A stretch of DNA of 64,000 bases, from assembly GCA_023391625.1 (NCBI GenBank), contig JAEWAN010000034.1, positions 682,001 to 746,000 of the forward strand. The letters run 5' to 3'. The first letter of the stretch is position 1; each line of letters begins with the position of its first letter. The notes beneath the pieces were generated by a model. The model did no database searches and was not told the origin of the DNA. It saw nothing but the letters and a program-made list of their open reading frames with translations. Below are positions 59,401 through 64,000 of the stretch, piece by piece. The position numbers and the translations under genes are program-made. The stretch is from Bacteroidota bacterium (GTDB taxonomy: Bacteria > Bacteroidota > Bacteroidia > Bacteroidales > Paludibacteraceae).

Positions 59401-59920
59401 CATCTCTGCCGATATGGATAATAAAGATAATATATTCAAGAATTATTGGAATGCAAGAAATCCTAATGCATCTGAAATAGACAGAAAAAACGCTTTTTTC
59501 AAACATTTTTATGAAACAAGAGCCTCAGATGTTGACATGATAGCAGATGCAATTGTACATAGAATTCATAAATCTCAAAATTCATACTTAATACGGCAAA
59601 ATAATTTTAAACATATTGAATCATTATTATATTTTGAGCTATTAATGATATCTCAAACAGGTATAAATGAATCTTTTAGAGACTTCTTCGATTATTTGGG
59701 ATTAGACATTTCAAAAACAATCGATCCAAATGACCCAAATTTTAATCAATTTGATAAATATAACCAAATACTAGATGCAATAAATTTATTCAGCTATTGG
59801 TGGTATATTAAAAATAACATAAATAAGATAAATAGCATACCCAAAGAACAATTAAATGAAATAAACGAAATAACGACAAAAACATATATGAAATGGCTTA
59901 ATAAATACAGATCAATATAA
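56480..59920 (+). CDS. Large protein with SH3-like segment, unknown function
   Basis: An 1146-residue protein without signal peptide or membrane helices. Residues 1-70 start MYFFTDIDLLQNQIEDEAFGP, with a beta-rich region and IKYFIYKGLYIKS near 90. The middle (about 420-700) looks beta-rich. Residues about 718-800 (LNIRKQPY... HVWYYVEW... GRGWLRP) have the shape of an SH3b domain. The helical C-terminal 250 residues hold two striking motifs, DLHHLFVGLD (922-931) and TWAGDLG (967-973), and a run of helices to the end. The His-His-Asp and Asp-Leu-Gly motifs could be a metal or catalytic site. AT-rich (23-32% GC on lines I counted). I cannot name the family. Confidence 0.7.
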   Translation: MYFFTDIDLLQNQIEDEAFGPVSKFESTQYRVTSLHHATKDSNAYAICNGLVFAQDIGNGRCNVILKPTQQQRMLAYPIKYFIYKGLYIKSIIDENSPYYIKTPDNTNDDIKMSLLNIIKKSQDYRNSSYDKLHNNPEGTTQQRATINALGFNLKSNAQGSERLPDNNFIDEIFQKNDIDQFPRVTGGSILGKFPKDKFGFEIILEGVGKGPIMQVARNNQTIISYNPDVETELDKFAERNEQEKILNYIDPCCFFASFYKATDAPFNKAKLKKTDIYSFYSNSKKANQLNNEELYNTILSKYYTVNRIYLDIRNEHNHSLNYYKNYNVPESEYAKIKIACDTNDTQKVDYNTHGWPIYIIDTKTLKNSTAICNTISLKLPIKDNSLPTLFLSQGYFYTTYPSRNNNLVDIFPDQTDEEYSIIRKIAIPKLNNEITVPNYVNIRYIKRITNQPISSPNYVLKAEHYIDNLFELTQLINSNGPIIPFNNNDITQWAYTGIDAFVDKSANYGNSYIAQIGIAKDLNSVSFFALSDNENFIAGSSNNNSFQTTITKDFPYYNNMGLTIKTVNNGSNTFQVGISDLLPDSIFDLPFNPNTLKGDGRSLILISISDTEFEIIQQKSSLLEEEYDKRLALKKHDTEFVFEGKSYLQYEIIIRGYIIDEKKDLTPHDVQTEIYIIKLKEDTNRLFCSQGYLMNLQIETSTNKNKKDSKKSFLSKDFQLNIRKQPYIPQEDNLSNVLITAFSTTQFNVLGKLEDKDKHVWYYVEWEQELIGLQPNDNTKSCKIPSGRGWLRPNANDNDKFDRAFYFVVSSKKFISDLTELNKNLDKKQIDAGYSIDTMQQRITRLRQMTHKKGNLPQLDLIGTLFNDVIGSSAVDPKAEYLNELEYEGGTKEFIDNFNIDTKIQIFRDYMGINIGDTVIDLHHLFVGLDVLNHFNIDKKPFLLLDILSKLTNVPKTYGNNVDSATWAGDLGAISADMDNKDNIFKNYWNARNPNASEIDRKNAFFKHFYETRASDVDMIADAIVHRIHKSQNSYLIRQNNFKHIESLLYFELLMISQTGINESFRDFFDYLGLDISKTIDPNDPNFNQFDKYNQILDAINLFSYWWYIKNNINKINSIPKEQLNEINEITTKTYMKWLNKYRSI

Positions 59921-59976
59921 TAAATTCTATACCAAACAAAACAAAAATTATTAATTGTCCAATTAAAATAAAAAAG

Positions 59977-60513
59977 ATGGGATTAAAACTGAACCAAATA
60001 AAAGTAGGAGTGATTTATTTTAGCTGTATCTTCTTCTCACTCCTTTTTCAAGCAGGATACTCTGTTATAGTATTATCAATAACTAACAAACCATTATTAG
60101 AAGGAGCTTTAGGAGAATTATCACTGATTATTATAGGTATATTTTGTGTTTTATTTTTATTACAATTTATATTAGTACGAACAATCAAAAATCCTCTTTT
60201 TTTTAAAGTTTACTTGTTATTTTTGTCTGCTAATGCCCCGATAATATTTCCACAAATAATTGGTTACCAATCAATCCCATTTATATTCCCTTTCACAATA
60301 TTTACAATACTGATCATATGGGTCATCGGTTTATGGATTGTGGATATTCCCCTCTTCTTGAAAGAAATTGATAATTTCAAAAATCTTGCAGATTACCATT
60401 CATTATCCTTTTTCATTTACATCCTAATCACAATAACCATAATACTACTTCTTATCTATAACTTTCGCTATATAACTAAAAAACATAAAAAATTACATAA
60501 CAACGCTTTATAA
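59977..60513 (+). CDS. Small multi-pass membrane protein
   Basis: A 178-residue protein with about five hydrophobic segments (roughly 11-33, 46-66, 72-92, 98-121, 142-165) and a basic Lys-rich end (YITKKHKKLHNNAL), which points to a cytoplasmic C-terminus. No conserved motif of a transporter or known holin. It sits 56 bases after the 1146-residue gene and 26 bases before the next one, all on the same strand, so it belongs to this unit. Confidence 0.7.
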   Translation: MGLKLNQIKVGVIYFSCIFFSLLFQAGYSVIVLSITNKPLLEGALGELSLIIIGIFCVLFLLQFILVRTIKNPLFFKVYLLFLSANAPIIFPQIIGYQSIPFIFPFTIFTILIIWVIGLWIVDIPLFLKEIDNFKNLADYHSLSFFIYILITITIILLLIYNFRYITKKHKKLHNNAL

Positions 60514-60539
60514 AACATTATTACAATTAAATATTTTCT

Positions 60540-63500
60540 ATGATAAATAAATTTTATCCATCCATAGCTACTTTAATTAAAAGTGAAGATTTTCCTCAAA
60601 ATCTATCATTTTTACAAGATATAACTGATGATATCTTACAAGGAGCCTTTTACAAAGATCTCCAAATAGCAACAAGTTCAAATGGTGACAGTACAAGTTA
60701 TAATTTTAAGTTACTCTGTTATAGACGAATAGAGAAAGACATTTTAGATACTGGATTAAAATTCATTTTTAACGCATCTGAAATACCTGATAACGGATCT
60801 GAATTTTTATTGTACTTTTCCTATCATTTAGGAATACTCAAATATTTACAATCATTCAATATTGAAAAGTTCGATTGGTCTAGTAAGGCTATTTTCAACT
60901 TATTTATTGAAATTACAGGAGAAAGTCGTCTTTCCATTTTACAGGAAACAATTCAAGTATTTATACAAGATAAAAGCGAATTTAATGAAAAAATAAATTC
61001 TTTCATTGATAAATATAATCTTAATCATCCCCAAAAGCCACTTATTGTAAACCCTGACGAAAATATAGAAACATATCTTCAAAACATATTAAATAGTTTT
61101 GAACAGTTAGAAGTTGATGTATATGAGATCATATTTAATTTATATATTTTCAATACCAATTCTGTTACATTTTGGGAACAATTAAGAACTCTATTTACCA
61201 AATTTATTGGATTTTTCAATATTGATATTTTAAAAGAGTTAATAACACCTAAAATACAAATAGGTATTGATAATATAAATTTAGCCCTTGAGTTTCCTCG
61301 TAATTGGTTAAAGCCAATTGATCCTACTACAGGAAAAATAAATCCAGACGAAACTGTTAAGTCCAGACTTCGCTTTACTGTTGGTTCATTAAAGTATTCG
61401 ACGGAAGGAGGTATAGAGTTTGAAAACGAAAGTAGTTTTGACTTCACTAAATCAGAAATTGGAAATACCGGTTTAAGTTTCATGTTTTACAACATGAAAC
61501 TCGATTTAAGTCGTACACGAAATATTCCAGAAGCAGAAACCGCAGGGTATCCAACAGACTTTATCGGTGTTTATGTAGAACAAGCAGAAATCGATCTTCC
61601 TAAAAAATGGTTTAAACAAGAAAGTGGAGCCACTTTAGCCATTTATGGGGAAAAAATGCTTATTGGCACCGGTGGTATCTCTGGAACCATAGCTCTACGG
61701 GCAATAGGCGGAGAAGAAGCTCCAAGTGGTTCGGTTTTGACCAAACGTATTGGAGATGAAAATGGATTTGAAATTGGTTTTAGACAATTTGATTTGACCT
61801 TACAACAAAATATGTTTGTTGAAAGCAATATCAATGGATATATATGCGTCCCTTGGCTAATGGATACAAACAATCAACCGGCTCAACTCGACATGAGTGT
61901 TGGTATCACACAAACGGGCGATTGGCATTTCACGGTAAGTGAAACAGACGGAATTCCTCTATCAATAGCCAAAGTATTGGATATTGATCTAAAAAGCCTT
62001 TCTATCGGACAAGACAACGGACATTTTTACGCTAATTTAGCTTGTAAGCTCAGCTTTAACCCTCAAAACAAACAAATAGCCGATATGATAGCCGGCTTTG
62101 AGGTTGAAATAAATCAATTACGAATATGGCATGATGGCCGAATAGACCTGGATGTAGATTGCGGTAGCCTAACACTCAAAAAACCCATAAAAATACGTTT
62201 GGGATCCAAAGCTGAATTTGCCATAACGGCATTACACATAGGAACAGAAAAAATCAACGACAGGCAGTACATGTTCTTAGGTATGGATTGCGCACTTTCT
62301 ACCGGAACCGGAGGCGTCGATGCCAAAGGCAATGGCTTGAAAGTATATTTTACAATAGATAATGGAAATTTTGACTGTTTCTTCCGTCTACAAGGAATCA
62401 ATATAGATCTGACTCTTCCCGGAGGAAATCCGGATAAAGCGGAAGTCATACTCAACGGTTATCTGCAATTAAACGAAGAACAAGGGAATAATACAGGAGA
62501 AAGTGAAAAAACAGGTGGTCCGGAATATATTGGCGGAGTAACCCTGACTCTTCCTCGCCTGAACTTTGGGGTTAGTGCCAATATGCGACTAATGCCTAAA
62601 TATCCGGCTTTCCTAGTCGATATTGATTTGGATCTTCCTATTTGTATACCACTAGGTCCAACAGGGGCAGGCATTTATGGTTTCCGAGGATTGACTGGGT
62701 TACATTATACGGCAAGTAAAAAAGCTGCCGGTCTACAGGACAGTGATGGTTGGTGGCAATACTACAAAGCCAAAATAGCACCAGACTATAAAGAAGGTAT
62801 CCAAGTAAGCAAATTTGAGCTTGACAAGGAGGGCTTCGCCTTGGGTGCAGGCATATCATTGGCCACAGCCTTTGACAGCGGTTATGTATTCTCATCTAAA
62901 TTATTTATGATGCTTTCCATGCCAGATGTATTCCTACTTCAAGGGCAAGCTGCAATATTAAAAGAGCGTATAGGACTGAATACAGAAAATGATCCTCCTT
63001 TCTTTGCCATGGTTGCTATTTCACGTGACTCAATAGAAGCCGCCTTCGGAGTAGACATGTTCCTACCGGATTCCGGTTCTGCCAAAGGAGCCATTGCCGA
63101 AATACACGGACTGAACGAAATGGCTTTTTACTGGGGTGATGCCGGTGCATGGCATTTTTATATTGGTAGAGAGACACCGGAAGAGAAACGAGTCAGAGCT
63201 AAAGTATTGAAGATATTCAATGCTTACATGTACTTGATGATTGATAAAGGTGGTATCAAAACCGGTGCCGGAGCCGGCTTCGACTTTGGCCTTTACCTAG
63301 ACAAAAAACAACAAGTAGGTTTTGAAGCGAACGCTTACATTGATTTGGAAGGACACATTTCATTCAAGCCTTTACAATTAGGTGGAGGAATTCGTTTGGG
63401 AGGCGGTGCATGCATTAAAATATTCAGTTTTAAATTAGGATTTTCTGTCGGTGCAGCCTTATCTGCAGAGGCCCCTGCACCCTATCATGTTATGGGAGAA

Positions 63501-64000
63501 TTTTCTTTAAAACTGGAATTGCCTTGGCCTATACGAAAGCTGGGAGGTCCATATACTATTCGGCTGGAATGGGGGTCAAAAACAGCACCAGATACAGAAC
63601 CAATAGCATTATTTAATTCCCAATGGGCCAAAGCCGTCAATATGCAAACCGGCGACCTAATTGAACTCTCAAAAGACACGTCACAGACTATTCCCGTGGA
63701 CAGTTTTATTGACATTGAGTTCACAAAAGGAGTCAACTGTACATTAGAACACATCGGAGCAATTGCAGAAGGGGCTGAATATATTGATCTTGTTCCACCC
63801 CAACCTACTCCATCCGGACAAGTACAACACGAGTTTTCTGTTACTAATATAGATATTTCTATAAAAAATAGTGCTGGTCAATGGATAGCATACGACCCTT
63901 ATGAAGCTTTAAAGCCTCAAAATAGCGAAGGGCCATCAGACAAAGCAGCAAAAATGATTTGGGGATACTGGCAATGCATCACCCCTCATGTACACAATAA
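60540..64000 (+). CDS. Giant beta-rich protein of unknown function, cut by window end
   Basis: Open from ATG at 60540 to the window edge: 1153 codons visible, no stop. Residues 1-250 are helical and AT-rich-coded. From about 260 it is a chain of beta domains with repeated patterns (IGIDNINLALEFPRNWL, FGVSANMRLMPKYPAFLVDIDLDLPICIPLG, GAGIYGFRGLTG), then Gly-rich strands (about 890-980), and a segment around 990-1010 with LKLELPWPI and YTIRLEW. No signal peptide or membrane helix. The overall look recalls very large bacterial proteins such as those with DUF6603, but that is memory, unchecked. It follows the membrane protein gene by 26 bases. Confidence 0.75.
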   Translation, partial: MINKFYPSIATLIKSEDFPQNLSFLQDITDDILQGAFYKDLQIATSSNGDSTSYNFKLLCYRRIEKDILDTGLKFIFNASEIPDNGSEFLLYFSYHLGILKYLQSFNIEKFDWSSKAIFNLFIEITGESRLSILQETIQVFIQDKSEFNEKINSFIDKYNLNHPQKPLIVNPDENIETYLQNILNSFEQLEVDVYEIIFNLYIFNTNSVTFWEQLRTLFTKFIGFFNIDILKELITPKIQIGIDNINLALEFPRNWLKPIDPTTGKINPDETVKSRLRFTVGSLKYSTEGGIEFENESSFDFTKSEIGNTGLSFMFYNMKLDLSRTRNIPEAETAGYPTDFIGVYVEQAEIDLPKKWFKQESGATLAIYGEKMLIGTGGISGTIALRAIGGEEAPSGSVLTKRIGDENGFEIGFRQFDLTLQQNMFVESNINGYICVPWLMDTNNQPAQLDMSVGITQTGDWHFTVSETDGIPLSIAKVLDIDLKSLSIGQDNGHFYANLACKLSFNPQNKQIADMIAGFEVEINQLRIWHDGRIDLDVDCGSLTLKKPIKIRLGSKAEFAITALHIGTEKINDRQYMFLGMDCALSTGTGGVDAKGNGLKVYFTIDNGNFDCFFRLQGINIDLTLPGGNPDKAEVILNGYLQLNEEQGNNTGESEKTGGPEYIGGVTLTLPRLNFGVSANMRLMPKYPAFLVDIDLDLPICIPLGPTGAGIYGFRGLTGLHYTASKKAAGLQDSDGWWQYYKAKIAPDYKEGIQVSKFELDKEGFALGAGISLATAFDSGYVFSSKLFMMLSMPDVFLLQGQAAILKERIGLNTENDPPFFAMVAISRDSIEAAFGVDMFLPDSGSAKGAIAEIHGLNEMAFYWGDAGAWHFYIGRETPEEKRVRAKVLKIFNAYMYLMIDKGGIKTGAGAGFDFGLYLDKKQQVGFEANAYIDLEGHISFKPLQLGGGIRLGGGACIKIFSFKLGFSVGAALSAEAPAPYHVMGEFSLKLELPWPIRKLGGPYTIRLEWGSKTAPDTEPIALFNSQWAKAVNMQTGDLIELSKDTSQTIPVDSFIDIEFTKGVNCTLEHIGAIAEGAEYIDLVPPQPTPSGQVQHEFSVTNIDISIKNSAGQWIAYDPYEALKPQNSEGPSDKAAKMIWGYWQCITPHVHN

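Noticed and set aside
53923..60513. Prophage
   Set aside because: Fibre-like motifs and phage-style GTs are present, but no integrase, terminase, capsid, portal, tail or lysis gene is in view.
61079..61483. Minus-strand frame of 134 codons in the N-terminal part of the giant gene
   Set aside because: The plus frame is unbroken and continues before and after; no supporting start or motif on the minus strand.
62114..63754. Several minus-strand frames inside the giant gene (62114-62455, 62459-62674, 62638-62895, 63485-63754)
   Set aside because: Opposite to a continuous plus-strand reading frame of more than 1150 codons; Ser/Pro-rich shadows.

Overview
The window reads as chromosome of a member of the order Bacteroidales. 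The evidence is a type IX secretion plug-type protein, a sphingolipid-type serine palmitoyltransferase, a GT3-like glycogen synthase next to a DUF3417-type glucan phosphorylase, an HU/CCDC81-SPOR envelope protein, Bacteroidota-restricted families (DUF4494, DUF3467) and repeated promoter elements of the Bacteroides form TAnnTTTG. Odoribacteraceae or a neighbouring family would fit, but the family cannot be fixed from the sequence alone. I found no rRNA, tRNA, CRISPR array or intact insertion sequence.

Positions 1-51.5 kb are ordinary core genome in short transcription units, many closed by strong hairpins. In order they hold: a CAAX-type M48 protease, MTA/SAH nucleosidase and proton pyrophosphatase unit (minus strand); an outer-membrane porin, an EFR1 ferredoxin and a U32 RNA-modification protein (plus); a TPR protein and gyrA (minus); a small beta-barrel (plus); recQ and envelope genes including the T9SS plug, RluA and YjjG (minus); rsmI with an acidic partner; an AI-2E exporter; a tandem ABC ATPase; pirin; metY; the hpt-adk-obgE-pgeF cluster; a cytoplasmic alpha-amylase; a lone KAS III; a beta-propeller; a degenerate ABC-F ATPase; spt; prmC; DUF3467-ribD-TPR; mnmD-PAP2-nadD-DUF4494-yggS; glycogen synthase and glycogen phosphorylase; rfbB; and an HU-SPOR protein.

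Positions 51.5-64 kb are different. Two long AT-rich gaps (about 0.8 and 0.95 kb) flank a secreted orphan. The second gap holds what looks like the relic of a gene whose terminator survives. After it comes a same-strand series of six genes that runs off the window: a small cysteine-tailed protein with phage tail-fibre-like motifs, two paralogous GT2 glycosyltransferases (the first coupled to the fibre gene by an ATGA overlap), an 1146-residue protein with an SH3-like segment and unusual C-terminal motifs, a small multi-pass membrane protein, and a beta-rich protein of more than 1150 residues whose coding sequence changes base composition sharply part way along. I do not recognise this assembly as a described system. 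It is the best candidate in the window for something new, possibly a glycosylated fibre or effector/surface complex acquired by transfer.

Functionally the core genes cover S-adenosyl and purine recycling, ribosome maturation and RNA modification, glycogen storage and breakdown, sphingolipid synthesis, riboflavin and NAD synthesis, and envelope biogenesis.
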